From Akkermansiaceae bacterium (GTDB lineage Bacteria; Verrucomicrobiota; Verrucomicrobiia; Verrucomicrobiales; Akkermansiaceae), in assembly GCA_025354565.1 (NCBI GenBank), contig JANXMQ010000233.1:22722-86721 (forward strand): a DNA stretch of 64,000 nucleotides. The letters are read 5' to 3'. Positions 18,108-26,959 of this stretch are shown piece by piece; within the stretch, counting starts at the first letter, position 1, and every line of letters begins with the position of its first letter. The notes beneath the pieces were generated by a model that was given only the letters and a program-made list of their open reading frames with translations, searched no databases and was not told where the DNA came from. A program made the translations under genes and the position numbers.

Positions 18108-19477
18108 GGAGAATCGAGGGTAGTGGCTGCTGCCGGGGGACTCGATGGGCCGAGGATCCTGCTTCTGGCAGAGAAAAACCGACCGAAGAATCCTTGCTTT
18201 GGCTGGTCAACCCAAGGGAAGAAGTAGCGGGCTAGGTAAGCGAGAATCTGGTCCATGAAAAATCCGGATAGACCGATGAGGAGGATGGCCGGATAGACAA
18301 TGTCGAACTGGAAGCGGCGGCCGTGAGTATCGATGATTTCCGCGAGGCCGCTTTTGAAGCCGAGAAGTTCCGCGATGACAAGCCAAGTCCAGGCGGTGCC
18401 GAAAAGCAGGCGCAGATCCTTGTAAAGGTTCGGCAGGATGCCGGGGAGGACGACGGTGGTGATGAGCTGCCGTTGGTTGGCGCCGAGAGTCTGTGCGGCT
18501 TCTAGCAGCGACCCGTCCAGGCCGCGGGTGGTTTTGGAAATAGTGAGAATCGCGGAGGGCAGGGTGCCGAGAAAAACGAGCATGATTTTCGGACCCAGAT
18601 CGAGGCCGAAGATCGCCATGAGCACCACTCCGAAAGCCGGGGCAGGCATGTAACTGAAGAAATTGACGAAGGGTTCGACGAGTTTTGAAACCAGATCGAA
18701 AGTGCCTGCCAGGACGCCGATGGGAATAGCGACGAGGATGGCCAGGAGAAATCCGAGAACGATGGTGCGCCATGATTCACCGTAGCGCTGGAGCAGAGAT
18801 TTGCGCTCGGCGTTTGCATCGCCTTCCTCGGGTTTTCCGGCGGTGATGCCTTTCCAAAATGAGACTGCGACGACATCGGGTGGAACCAAATAGACCGGGC
18901 GGGAAACCTCTTCGATGGACTCCGGTAGGAGTTTGAGGAGCGTTTCCTTAGGATATTCGGTGCCTGCTTTGGCGAGCATTTCGGCGTTCGATTTGATGAT
19001 CGCCAGATTCTCCGTAGAGAGCGGCTGTTTCTTGGCTTTCAGCTCGCCGGCCGCGACTTGAAGCCATGTTTTGCGGATTGCCTCATCATCAATCTCCTGC
19101 TCGCGGGTGAGCCAACTGTTAGCGATAGCCAGCGGATGGATCTGACGGAGGATCTTCTTGTTTTGTCGTGCGGAACCGGCGGTTGGCTGGCCACTTTCCC
19201 GGGCAGCCATGATTTCCCTGTTGTCTTGGGCGATAGTCGTTGTGAAATCTTTCCAGATGTTAGGTGTGAGGCGGTCGCCTACGGAATAGACGCTCTGGAG
19301 ACGGGGGCTTTCCGCAGAGAGGGAGATCTGTCGTGCGACCTTCCACCACGGGCCATAGGAGGCGATGGCCCAGATGACTAGCGGAAGAACGAATGACAGC
19401 GCCATCATCAGCGATGAGCGCGTGTGGTCCAAGTCCTTCCTCACCATGAACCATCGACCTGCGGTTGGGGATTTCAT
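18104..19477 (-). CDS. ABC transporter permease with large extracytoplasmic insertion
   Basis: The 457-residue protein is the membrane subunit of the importer, of TauC/SsuC type. The first helix is near residues 23-41. Next comes a hydrophilic, charged stretch of about 150 residues not found in ordinary TauC proteins, then the PPDVV region, and a binding-protein-dependent transport domain of about five helices from residue 235. The EAA-like loop reads [15 protein letters not shown]. The start at 19477 ([10 protein letters not shown]) avoids overlap with the binding-protein gene and gives a 31-bp gap. The insertion probably lies in the periplasm and might contact the binding protein. Confidence 0.88.
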   Translation of the reverse strand: MKSPTAGRWFMVRKDLDHTRSSLMMALSFVLPLVIWAIASYGPWWKVARQISLSAESPRLQSVYSVGDRLTPNIWKDFTTTIAQDNREIMAARESGQPTAGSARQNKKILRQIHPLAIANSWLTREQEIDDEAIRKTWLQVAAGELKAKKQPLSTENLAIIKSNAEMLAKAGTEYPKETLLKLLPESIEEVSRPVYLVPPDVVAVSFWKGITAGKPEEGDANAERKSLLQRYGESWRTIVLGFLLAILVAIPIGVLAGTFDLVSKLVEPFVNFFSYMPAPAFGVVLMAIFGLDLGPKIMLVFLGTLPSAILTISKTTRGLDGSLLEAAQTLGANQRQLITTVVLPGILPNLYKDLRLLFGTAWTWLVIAELLGFKSGLAEIIDTHGRRFQFDIVYPAILLIGLSGFFMDQILAYLARYFFPWVDQPKQGFFGRFFSARSRILGPSSPPAAATTLDSP

Positions 19478-19508
19478 GGCAAGAGGAAGGCCTGTGGCAG
19501 GATCCGAT

Positions 19509-20486
19509 CTATTTAGCCAGTGCTTCCTTGGTGAGCGTGGGATCGAAGTAGGAACCAACGTCTGCTGGTTTCGCGTAAACTTTGTATTTCACGTTGAAGT
19601 CATCCACCACTTTCGAAGAGCCATAGATTGAGCCGAGGCCATCGGCTTTTGCCCATACCTTGATCGCCTCGGCGGGGGTTAGGATTTTGGTGCCAGCGAA
19701 GAGCGGTTCGTATTCCGCAGGTTTCACGCCGACGCGCTCGGAGAGGATGGCAAGGGCTGCATCCATGTTGTCCTCTTTCGCGAGGTATGCGGCGATGCGG
19801 TACCAGACTTTCACCACCTTGATCCAGTCCGCGCGATGGGCTTTCACGCTGTCGCGGTCACAGAACAGTCCGTCATAGATCAGGCCGGGAGCATCCTTTG
19901 AAGAGAATACGGTTTTTGAACCGGGTACCAACTTGAGGGCTTGGCCGGAGTTGGGTTGCCATGCTGCGATGGCTTCTACTTGACCGGAAGAAAATACCTG
20001 CGGTGTGCTGTTCGTTGGAGTGTTTTTGATGGTGATGTCAGTTTCCGCCATGCCGTTAAGTTCGAGGCCTTTAAGGAGCAGCAGGTGTTCGACAAAGCCT
20101 TCCTCCAACGCGATGGTCTTGCCCTTGAGATCCTTGAGTGTTTTAAAATCACCCTTCGCGACAATCATATCATTGCCATTGGAATAATCATTAAGAAGCA
20201 CACAGACGGATGGTTTGCCGGTGGCACCTGTAACGAGTGCGTCGCCATTGGTCACGCACACGGCATCGAGCTTGCCGGCGGCGTAAGCCTCCATGGATTT
20301 CACATAATCCATCCAGACGAATTCAACATCGACACCGGCTTCCTTGAACCAGCCTTTTTTGATACCAATTTCCCATGCGACCCAGCCGGGCCAGTCTGAG
20401 TAGCCGATTTTAAGCGGTTCCGCCTTGCCGAGAAGGGATGACAAAAGCAGCAGGGATGCGAGCAGAATGGTCGTGCGTTTTTTCAT
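19509..20486 (-). CDS. Periplasmic substrate-binding protein (NMT1/TauA type)
   Basis: The 325-residue protein has a signal peptide ([17 protein letters not shown], cleavage after GKA) and a type II periplasmic binding fold. Characteristic segments are [32 protein letters not shown] and [12 protein letters not shown]. Relatives linked to urea or guanidine carboxylase genes are predicted to bind urea, guanidine or related amidines. It is the first gene of the minus-strand cluster, with a sigma-54-type promoter about 50-65 bp upstream. The ligand cannot be read from sequence. Confidence 0.9.
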   Translation of the reverse strand: MKKRTTILLASLLLLSSLLGKAEPLKIGYSDWPGWVAWEIGIKKGWFKEAGVDVEFVWMDYVKSMEAYAAGKLDAVCVTNGDALVTGATGKPSVCVLLNDYSNGNDMIVAKGDFKTLKDLKGKTIALEEGFVEHLLLLKGLELNGMAETDITIKNTPTNSTPQVFSSGQVEAIAAWQPNSGQALKLVPGSKTVFSSKDAPGLIYDGLFCDRDSVKAHRADWIKVVKVWYRIAAYLAKEDNMDAALAILSERVGVKPAEYEPLFAGTKILTPAEAIKVWAKADGLGSIYGSSKVVDDFNVKYKVYAKPADVGSYFDPTLTKEALAK

Positions 20487-20536
20487 GGTGGTCGGTGTAA
20501 CTCGCTCCGAAAATCAAAATCGGAACACAAATAATT

Positions 20537-20552
20537 AGCACTCACCGTGCCA
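20537..20552 (-). promoter_or_regulatory. Sigma-54 (-24/-12) promoter
   Basis: On the minus strand the sequence reads TGGCACG-GTGA-GTGCT. The sigma-54 consensus is TGGCACG-N4-TTGCW, so 11 of 12 fixed positions match, including GG at -24 and GC at -12 with correct spacing. The start codon of the binding-protein gene lies about 50 bp downstream. Sigma-54 commonly drives nitrogen-scavenging genes, which fits the cluster. No cognate activator gene is in the window. Confidence 0.75.
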
Positions 20553-20669
20553 ACGGAATCCATAGTTCTGCCATGCTCATACGATTGAAGTGTCCGCGTC
20601 ATAAGGATTATGGCCACCTCGATGATTTTCCAGTTCCTAGATAGGGGGGAATTGGTTAAGGCTGCTGCC

Positions 20670-21221
20670 ATGAACGAATCAGTAACCCCACCGAAGAACA
20701 TCGTTCTTATCGGATTCATGGGTAGTGGGAAATCAACCGTCGGGCGCGAGCTGCATCAACGGCTCGGCTACCCATTGGTGGACATGGATCAGGTAATCGA
20801 ACAACGGGCACGGAAATCGGTCGCCGCCATCTTCGCAGATGAAGGCGAGGAAGCCTTTCGAAATGCAGAGACGCGCCTGCTTGAAGAACTCAATGACCCC
20901 ACGGGGCCGCGCCGCATCATCTCGACCGGCGGCGGGGTAATCGGACGTGCGGAAAACCGGAAGCTCCTGCGGCAGTTGGGTTACGTTGTTTGGCTGAATG
21001 CGCCGATGGCGGTGATCCTCGAAAGGACTTCGAAAAATCGCGACCGGCCGCTGCTTCACACTGCGGATCCGGCAGCGAAGATCGAGGCGCTGATAGATGT
21101 TAGAAAACCGTGCTATGAGGAAACCGCCCATCTGAAAGTGGAGACGCTGGGGCTGGACTGCGGTGAGTTGGCAACTGGGATATTGGAAAGCGCACGCTAC
21201 TTTTTCACCGGGCATCTCTAA
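20670..21221 (+). CDS. aroK: Shikimate kinase
   Basis: Shikimate kinase phosphorylates shikimate at the 3-hydroxyl in the chorismate pathway. The 183-residue product (from ATG 20670, MNESVTPPKN) has Walker A GFMGSGKST, the shikimate-binding DMDQ motif, RNAETRLL (Arg in the shikimate site), STGGGV and RDRPLL (lid Arg). The 20 residues upstream in the track ORF are unlike the family. One base separates its stop from queG, so the two genes are probably co-transcribed. Confidence 0.94.
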   Translation: MNESVTPPKNIVLIGFMGSGKSTVGRELHQRLGYPLVDMDQVIEQRARKSVAAIFADEGEEAFRNAETRLLEELNDPTGPRRIISTGGGVIGRAENRKLLRQLGYVVWLNAPMAVILERTSKNRDRPLLHTADPAAKIEALIDVRKPCYEETAHLKVETLGLDCGELATGILESARYFFTGHL

Positions 21222-21222
21222 C

Positions 21223-22251
21223 ATGATTCGGGATGAAATTAAAGCATGGGCGACGGCGCTGGGCTTCGATGACTGCCGGATCGCGAAGGCGGAGGAGGCT
21301 GCTCATGCGGATCTTTTCAGGGAATGGATTGCGGAGGGCAAGCACGGCGAAATGGCTTGGCTGGAGAGAACTCCGGAGCGTCGCTGTGATCCGCGCCAGG
21401 TGTTGCCGGGCTGTGCAACGATCATCTGCCTGGCGCTGAACTACTACCCGGGGCGTAGTCCGTTTCCCGCAGGACATCCGGGTGGCTACCGGATCGCACG
21501 GTATGCGTGGAACGAGGACTACCATGATCTCATCGAAAAGCGGCTGCGTGCATTTGACGCGAAATTACAAACACTCGGCGGCACCCAGCGGTTCTATGTG
21601 GATACCGGTCCGGTGTTGGAGCGCGACTTCGCCAGCGATGCTGGTCTCGGCTGGAATGGGAAATCCACCGTCCAGATCCATCGTCAGTTAGGGACGTGGT
21701 TTTTCCTGGCGGAACTGCTGACGACGCTCGATCTGACGCCTGATGTTCCCTTCGGCGACCATTGTGGGAAATGCACTGCTTGCATCACGGCCTGTCCGAC
21801 GCAGGCGATCACCGCGCCGCGTCGGCTGGATGCGCGGCGTTGTATTTCCTATCTAACCATCGAGCACAAGGGCGCGATACCCGAGGAGTTTCGCATTGCG
21901 ATGGGCGACCGGATCTATGGCTGCGATGATTGCCTCGACGCTTGTCCATGGAATCGCTTTGCGGTGGAGTCGCGGGAACTCTCTTTCAGTGCGCGTGAGG
22001 CGGTTTTCGAAAACCGGTTGCGGGATTTTCTAACGCTCGACGACGACGGCTTCCGCACGCTGTTCGCCAAATCCCCGATCAAGCGCATCAAGCGGTCGCG
22101 CTTTCTCCGCAATGTCTGCATCGCGTTGGGCAACACCGGAACCATCGACGACCTGCCCGCTCTGCAACGCGCCGCCGCAGATCCCGACCCGTTGATCGCC
22201 GAACACGCTTCATGGGCGGTCCAGCGGATTCAGGAACGGTTAGTTTGTTGA
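21223..22251 (+). CDS. queG: Epoxyqueuosine reductase
   Basis: QueG reduces epoxyqueuosine to queuosine in tRNA using cobalamin and two [4Fe-4S] clusters. The 342-residue product has the N-terminal DUF1730 domain (about 1-150), RDFASDAGLGWNGK, and two ferredoxin-like cysteine sets, CGKCTACITACP and CDDCLDACPWN. A short HEAT-like C-terminal part follows (NVCIALGNTG). The ATG at 21223 begins one base after the aroK stop. The product acts in the cytoplasm on tRNAs with GUN anticodons, which would include the tRNA-Asp in this window. Confidence 0.95.
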   Translation: MIRDEIKAWATALGFDDCRIAKAEEAAHADLFREWIAEGKHGEMAWLERTPERRCDPRQVLPGCATIICLALNYYPGRSPFPAGHPGGYRIARYAWNEDYHDLIEKRLRAFDAKLQTLGGTQRFYVDTGPVLERDFASDAGLGWNGKSTVQIHRQLGTWFFLAELLTTLDLTPDVPFGDHCGKCTACITACPTQAITAPRRLDARRCISYLTIEHKGAIPEEFRIAMGDRIYGCDDCLDACPWNRFAVESRELSFSAREAVFENRLRDFLTLDDDGFRTLFAKSPIKRIKRSRFLRNVCIALGNTGTIDDLPALQRAAADPDPLIAEHASWAVQRIQERLVC

Positions 22252-22257
22252 GCGCTT

Positions 22258-23661
22258 TTACAAGACGATCTTTTTAAACTTCGGCACCAGCAGGTGCATC
22301 AGCAGCCAAGCGGCGATATAGGCGGTGCCGCAAATCACGAACAGGATTCCGTAGCCCACCTCAACCTTGCCCAACTCGGTGAAATGCTTGAGCAGGAGTC
22401 CTGCCGCGCGGGCGATGAGAATGCCGCCGACCGCACCCGCCATGCCGCCGATGCCGGTGACCGACGCGACTGCTTTTTTCGGGAACATGTCAGAAACCGT
22501 GGTGAAGATGTTACACGACCATGCCGCGTGGCCGGCGCAGGCGATGGCGATGGTTGTCACGGCCAGCCAAGTGTTGATCGCGCCGAGTTTGGAAGCGAGC
22601 AGTACGCTCAACGGGAATAGGGCAAAGATGAACATCGCCAGCTTGCGGGCCTTGTTCGCATCCATGCCGCCGTCGATGAATTTCTTTGGCAGCCAGCCGC
22701 CGAAAATCGAACCGAACGTGGAGACGGTGTAGATGATGGCGATGGCCAGTTCCCAGACGATGACGCCTGGGACGTCAGAAGTTTTTCCCGAATAGGTCGG
22801 ATTGGCGGCCATGTAGAGCTTCACCTTTCTGGCGTTTTCTCCTTCGAGGAAAGCAGGCAGCCAGAACAGGAAGAACCACCAGATCGGATCAGTCATGAAT
22901 TTTCCGACAAAAAACGCCCATGTCTGACGGAATGTTAGAAGTTTGAACCATGAGACTTTCTCCTTTGCGATGTCCGCGCGCTCGGCGTCCTGCTCGTCAA
23001 TGTCGCTGTGAATGTAGTCGTATTCCGCCTGTTTGAGTTCGCCGTTGGCCAGTTTCGCGGCCGGCGTGGAATACATCGAATACCAAAATACGAGCCAAAG
23101 CAGTCCGACAGCACCGGTGAGAATGAAAGCCCATTCCCAGCCCCAGGATTTGGCGATGTAGGGTACGGTGAGCGGGGCGATGATCGCACCGAGATTGGCA
23201 CCGGAGTTATAGAGCCCTGTGGCAAAAGCGCGTTCTTTCTTGGGAAACCATTCGGCAATGGTTTTATTTGCCGCTGGGAAATTGCCTGCTTCGGCGATTC
23301 CCAGAGCCGCCCGCCAGAAGCCGAAACTCCACGTGTGATGGCCAAAGGCATGACCGATGGCGGCCAGACTCCAACCAACGAGCGAGTAGGCGTAGCCGGA
23401 TTTCGTCCCCACCTTGTCGATGATCCGACCGGCCAGCAACATGCCCGCCGCATAGGCAATTTGGAAACAGATCACCACCGTCGAGTAATTCAATTCCTGA
23501 TCCGCCTTGACCGCGCCGAACACTCCGTTTTCCGAAAGCACCGGCTTGAGGAGCCCGAGGACGTTGCGGTCGAGATAGTTAATGGTCGTTGCGGCGAAGA
23601 CTAATCCACAAATGGTCCACCGATGGCGGCCGATGGTTTCGTTTACGGAGGAGAAGGACAT
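22258..23661 (-). CDS. MFS transporter, anion:cation symporter (ExuT-like) family
   Basis: This 467-residue inner-membrane permease has twelve predicted helices. Near the N-terminus is the signature INYLDRNVLGLLKPVL, and GIAEAGNFPAANKTIAEWFP is typical of hexuronate/sugar-acid transporters of the ACS family. A long cytoplasmic loop lies near residues 215-245. The ATG at 23661 (MSFSSVNETIGRHRW) is family-like, unlike the upstream residues of the track ORF. The substrate is probably a sugar acid such as a hexuronate, but no catabolic genes are adjacent. It is convergent with queG. Confidence 0.87.
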   Translation of the reverse strand: MSFSSVNETIGRHRWTICGLVFAATTINYLDRNVLGLLKPVLSENGVFGAVKADQELNYSTVVICFQIAYAAGMLLAGRIIDKVGTKSGYAYSLVGWSLAAIGHAFGHHTWSFGFWRAALGIAEAGNFPAANKTIAEWFPKKERAFATGLYNSGANLGAIIAPLTVPYIAKSWGWEWAFILTGAVGLLWLVFWYSMYSTPAAKLANGELKQAEYDYIHSDIDEQDAERADIAKEKVSWFKLLTFRQTWAFFVGKFMTDPIWWFFLFWLPAFLEGENARKVKLYMAANPTYSGKTSDVPGVIVWELAIAIIYTVSTFGSIFGGWLPKKFIDGGMDANKARKLAMFIFALFPLSVLLASKLGAINTWLAVTTIAIACAGHAAWSCNIFTTVSDMFPKKAVASVTGIGGMAGAVGGILIARAAGLLLKHFTELGKVEVGYGILFVICGTAYIAAWLLMHLLVPKFKKIVL

Positions 23662-23700
23662 GATGGGGAAATCAATTGGGTTTGCTTGCCGCCAAGGGTG

Positions 23701-23945
23701 TTCGTGTAAAATCCTACTGACAAGGAACAAAACTCTACTCATTCGGGGAAGTCACCCGTTTGAAATATTCGCGTTCGGAGCCGTTTACGGTGCACCCATA
23801 GCGTTGATCACAGGGAAAACGGCGTGATGACAGCCGACAAAAGCATCTGCGCTCCGATTCCCAGAGAGACGATGCCGAGGGGAAAAAAATTTCTCTAAAC
23901 GATGACGAAGTTGTTCGCGTGAAATTCCACTGACAAGAAACAAAT
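23701..23945. repeat. Pair of 32-bp imperfect direct repeats
   Basis: The segments at 23701-23732 and 23914-23945 match at about 26 of 32 positions and share ACTGACAAG and AACAAA. They lie in the non-coding gap between the MFS gene and ruvA, 213 bp apart. The sequence between them has no recognisable gene. Confidence 0.55.
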
Positions 23946-23949
23946 TCGC

Positions 23950-24546
23950 TCAACCCTGCAAGGCCCGCAAGGCCCCGCGGACCAGCGCCTCCGTGGGTGC
24001 CGTCGGGTCTGTGTCGAGCACTTTCCTAACAGCCTTGCGCGCGTCCACTTGCTTGTAGCCCAGCGCGATCAGCGCCAGCTCCGCATCCGCCGCACCCGCG
24101 CTCACCTGGCCGGCCGCCGCGTCCTGCCAGGTTTCCGTCACGCCGACTTTGTCCTTGAGTTCCAGCACGATCCGCTCGGCGGTCTTTTTCCCCACGCCCT
24201 TCAATTTCGATAAGCCCGCCACATCGCCCGCCACCACCGCCTGCTTGAAGCGCGTGACATCCATCCCGCTCAGCACCGAGACCGCCATCGTCGGCCCCAC
24301 GCCGCTCACCCGGTCGATGAGCAACAGGAACACGTCCCGCTCCTCCTCGCTCGCGAAGCCGAATAATTTCTGCCCGAGTTGGCTGAAATGCAGATGCGTC
24401 CGCAAATCCACCTCCAGCCCCTCCGCCGCGTGCAGACGGTCGAAGGTCGAGAGCGGGATGAAAACCTCATAACCCACCCCATGCACATCCACCACCAGAC
24501 GGTTCGGATACGCCTCGATCACCTTGCCCCGCAGTCTCGCTATCAT
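23950..24546 (-). CDS. ruvA: Holliday junction branch migration protein RuvA
   Basis: RuvA binds four-way junctions and loads RuvB during recombinational repair. The 198-residue product has the N-terminal OB-fold (MIARLRGKVIEAY), two helix-hairpin-helix motifs (VSGVGPTMA and LKGVGKKTAERIVLEL), an acidic-poor linker and the C-terminal RuvB-contact domain (ALIALGYKQVDARKAV). Its length is typical. ruvB and ruvC are not adjacent. Confidence 0.96.
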   Translation of the reverse strand: MIARLRGKVIEAYPNRLVVDVHGVGYEVFIPLSTFDRLHAAEGLEVDLRTHLHFSQLGQKLFGFASEEERDVFLLLIDRVSGVGPTMAVSVLSGMDVTRFKQAVVAGDVAGLSKLKGVGKKTAERIVLELKDKVGVTETWQDAAAGQVSAGAADAELALIALGYKQVDARKAVRKVLDTDPTAPTEALVRGALRALQG

Positions 24547-24635
24547 GAAAACCAGCTTGCCCGTGCCGCCTCTCCCGTCAATGCCCGTCTCCCGCAGACT
24601 GCGGATTTTCAGTCTTCCTTCTCGACGAGGCTGGA

Positions 24636-24800
24636 GTGGCGACGATTTCCGACGAAGCGAAAGCGGAAGCCCTGGCGGCCGTCGCGTTCGCGGAAAATGG
24701 CGCGGTTCCCACGGTCTCTGACATCAGCACCGACATTTATTGGGAATCCGACCACGCGACGGAAAGCTCGGAGACCGGACGGCATTTTTTCGACGAGTGA
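24636..24800 (+). CDS. Small uncharacterised acidic protein (54 aa, GTG start)
   Basis: This ORF is absent from the track because of its length. It starts at GTG 24636, with GAGG five bases upstream. Its composition is protein-like: MATISDEAKAEALAAVA, then an acidic, Thr/Ser-rich middle, ending GRHFFDE. No homologue is recognised. A hairpin followed by a pyrimidine-rich run lies about 18 bp after the stop. It is transcribed away from ruvA and towards the spermidine-synthase-like gene. The two overlapping track ORFs in other frames are Arg/Pro-rich and look like shadows. Confidence 0.5.
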   Translation: MATISDEAKAEALAAVAFAENGAVPTVSDISTDIYWESDHATESSETGRHFFDE

Positions 24801-24812
24801 TGTGAGGCATGA

Positions 24813-24888
24813 GGAGCAGGGACCTTGTTGTCCCTTCTTCCTCTTTTCGTCCCGATGAATAAAGATGCGACAATAAGGTCGCGGCTCC
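24813..24888. repeat. REP-like doublet of inverted hairpins
   Basis: Two short palindromes, gggaccttgttgtccc and gcgacaataaggtcgc, lie about 30 bp apart. They are inverted copies of one another: with flanks, about 18 of 22 positions agree (ggagc...gtccc against the complement of gcgac...ggctcc). This is the arrangement of REP doublets (BIMEs). The first hairpin could also end transcription of the small ORF. Confidence 0.6.
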
Positions 24889-24912
24889 TTGCGGCCGCAG
24901 CTACGTTCACGA

Positions 24913-25683
24913 ATGAAGCCGCTGTTTGAAGAACTGGATTTCCGTCCGACGCCGATTGGCGATCTGATCCTGCGCCGGAGGCGGATGGCGATGTTGGATG
25001 ATCTAATCGTTTATGAAGTGCTGTTAGGAAATGGCTATCTGATGTCCAGCTTGTTTCATGAAGTGGAGGAAGCGCTGGCGGATCTGGGCTTGGCGGCGGT
25101 GGTGGGGGATAAGCTCGACGTGGTCGTCGGCGGGCTGGGGCTTGGTTATACGGCGGTCGCGGCGCTGAGGGATATGCGGGTGGCGGAGCTGCTGGTGGTG
25201 GATGTGATGCAGCCGGTGATCGAGTGGCATGAAAAAGGGCTGGTGCCGTTAGGTAATGTTCTAACGGGCGATGCGCGCTGCCGATTGATCCATGGGGACT
25301 TCTTCGCGCTGGCCGCCGCGCCGGAGATTGGGTTTGACGCGGAATCGTCGGGACGGAAATTTCATGCGGTGTTACTGGACATCGATCACTCGCCGCGAAA
25401 TCTGTTGGATGAGCGGAATGGAATGTTTTATAGCGCGGACGGGTTGCAAAAACTGGCGGAGCAACTATTGTCGGGCGGGGTGTTCGCCCTGTGGTCGGAC
25501 GATCCGCCGGATGAGGATTTCATGGCGCGGCTGCGGGAGGTCTTCGCGGAGACGCGGGCGGAGGTGGTAAAATTCCCGAATCCACTGCTGGGCAAGGACT
25601 CGGCAAGCACGGTGTATGTGGCGCGGAACACTAAACTCGCACCCAACGGCCCGCCGTCGGTTGCGCCCCTTCACGTTTTCTAG
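24913..25683 (+). CDS. Spermidine synthase-like / class I methyltransferase-fold protein
   Basis: The 256-residue protein has the Rossmann-like nucleoside-binding motif GGLGLGYTA, an acidic strand end VVDVMQPVIEWH, and an LLDIDHSP segment at the position of the catalytic Asp region in polyamine synthases. It resembles the spermidine synthase superfamily, but the aminopropyl-transfer residues cannot be confirmed by eye. It could be a polyamine enzyme or a methyltransferase. The start at 24913 (MKPLFEELDF) follows non-coding hairpin sequence. It is convergent with terC, 2 bp apart. Confidence 0.75.
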   Translation: MKPLFEELDFRPTPIGDLILRRRRMAMLDDLIVYEVLLGNGYLMSSLFHEVEEALADLGLAAVVGDKLDVVVGGLGLGYTAVAALRDMRVAELLVVDVMQPVIEWHEKGLVPLGNVLTGDARCRLIHGDFFALAAAPEIGFDAESSGRKFHAVLLDIDHSPRNLLDERNGMFYSADGLQKLAEQLLSGGVFALWSDDPPDEDFMARLREVFAETRAEVVKFPNPLLGKDSASTVYVARNTKLAPNGPPSVAPLHVF

Positions 25684-25685
25684 AA

Positions 25686-26498
25686 TCAAATTTCCGCCAC
25701 AGGCTTCCGCATGTTTTTAGCACGGGCCCGGAGATTCAGCATCTCCACCGATAGCGAGAAGACCATGGAGAAATAGATGTAGCCCTTCGAAATTTGGAAG
25801 TGCACCCCTTCCGCCATCAGCGCGGTGCCGATCATGATCAGGAACGACAGCGCCAGCATTTTCACCGAGGGATGACGCGAGATGAAATCACCGATCGCTC
25901 CCGAGGCCAGCATCATCACGCCAATGGAAATCACCACCGCCACCATCATCAGCGAGACGCGGCTGGGATCATTCACCATGCCGACGGCGGTGATCACTGA
26001 GTCTAACGAGAAAATGATGTCAATCATCGCGATCTGGAGCAGCAGGCCGACGAAGCTGTTAGCTTCTCGCGAGGTGGCTTGGTCCGCGCCGCGGCCTTCC
26101 AGATTGTGGTGGATTTCCTTGGTGGATTTCTTCACCAGGAAAAATCCGCCACCTAGCAGAATCAGATCCTTGAGGGAAATGCCAAGCACCCCCGCGTGAT
26201 CCGCCGCGCTTGGCATCATGTCCCACAACGAGGGGTGGATCGGCAATTGAAAGAGCGCGTCCTGCATGCTCATGATCCAGGTGATAGAAAGTAACAGAAT
26301 CATCCGCGCCACCATCGCCAGGCCCAATCCCATCAGCCGTCCCTGCTTGCGTTTCGCCGGCGGCAGGCGGTCCACGAGGATGGAAATGAAGACGATGTTG
26401 TCGATGCCGAGCACGATTTCCAGCACCGTCAGGGTGAACAACGCGCCCCAGGCTTGGGGATCGGCGAGCCAGTTGAATTCAAGAATGGAAGCAATCAT
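25686..26498 (-). CDS. TerC family integral membrane protein
   Basis: The 270-residue protein has about seven transmembrane helices and the family signatures EIVLGIDNIVFISIL and SLDSVITAVGMV with membrane-embedded Asp residues. Members are linked to tellurite resistance or to metal (manganese) export. No other ter genes are present, so metal export is the more likely role. Its start overlaps the sufE stop by 4 bp, so the two are translationally coupled. Confidence 0.9.
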   Translation of the reverse strand: MIASILEFNWLADPQAWGALFTLTVLEIVLGIDNIVFISILVDRLPPAKRKQGRLMGLGLAMVARMILLLSITWIMSMQDALFQLPIHPSLWDMMPSAADHAGVLGISLKDLILLGGGFFLVKKSTKEIHHNLEGRGADQATSREANSFVGLLLQIAMIDIIFSLDSVITAVGMVNDPSRVSLMMVAVVISIGVMMLASGAIGDFISRHPSVKMLALSFLIMIGTALMAEGVHFQISKGYIYFSMVFSLSVEMLNLRARAKNMRKPVAEI

Positions 26499-26914
26499 GG
26501 GCGGGAAGCAAATTCGAGCGCACGTTGTTTCATCTGGTTTGCCATCAAATTCAAGGCATTTGCCCGCGTCGGCGCGAGATGTTCTTTCAAGCCGGTACGG
26601 TCGATGAAGCTCAGGTCTGCGGTTAGAATGTCATCCGGGGCTTCGCCATCCAGCACTTTCACGAACAGCGCGATCATGCCCTTGGTGATGAGCGAATCCG
26701 AATCCGCGAAATAGCGGACCACGCCATTTTCCACCGCCGCATCCAGCCAGACTTGCGATTGGCAGCCCTTGATCAGATGCGCCGGGGCCTTCGCCGCCGG
26801 GTCCATCGGTGCCAGCTTTTTTCCGAGGCTGATCACGTATTCATAACGCTCCGTCCAGTCTTGGAAAAATCCGAGTTCCTCGATCAGAAGGTCTTGTTTC
26901 TCTGCGATGCTCAT
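26495..26914 (-). CDS. sufE: SufE family sulfur acceptor
   Basis: SufE accepts persulfide sulfur from a SufS-type cysteine desulfurase for Fe-S cluster assembly. The 139-residue product has the expected length and the acceptor cysteine in KGCQSQVW, preceded by RYEYVISLGKKL. The start at 26914 (MSIAEKQDLL) is supported by the family N-terminus. The partner desulfurase is not in the window. It overlaps terC by 4 bp and follows the UbiA-family gene by 45 bp. Confidence 0.93.
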   Translation of the reverse strand: MSIAEKQDLLIEELGFFQDWTERYEYVISLGKKLAPMDPAAKAPAHLIKGCQSQVWLDAAVENGVVRYFADSDSLITKGMIALFVKVLDGEAPDDILTADLSFIDRTGLKEHLAPTRANALNLMANQMKQRALEFASRP

Positions 26915-26959
26915 ATCCGGCGGCAGTGGAGCGCGGGAAACGCCCCGCCGCAAGCCGGA

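Noticed and set aside
20577-20582. Second NikR site before the ABC transporter
   Set aside because: A single TCATAC half-site is present, but the partner at the required 16-bp spacing matches poorly.
20487-20669. Guanidine-I (ykkC) riboswitch upstream of the nitrogen cluster
   Set aside because: The leader is only about 40 nt after the predicted sigma-54 start, and I could not find the conserved ykkC sequence blocks on the minus strand. The gaps at 17120-17207 and 15233-15271 are too short.
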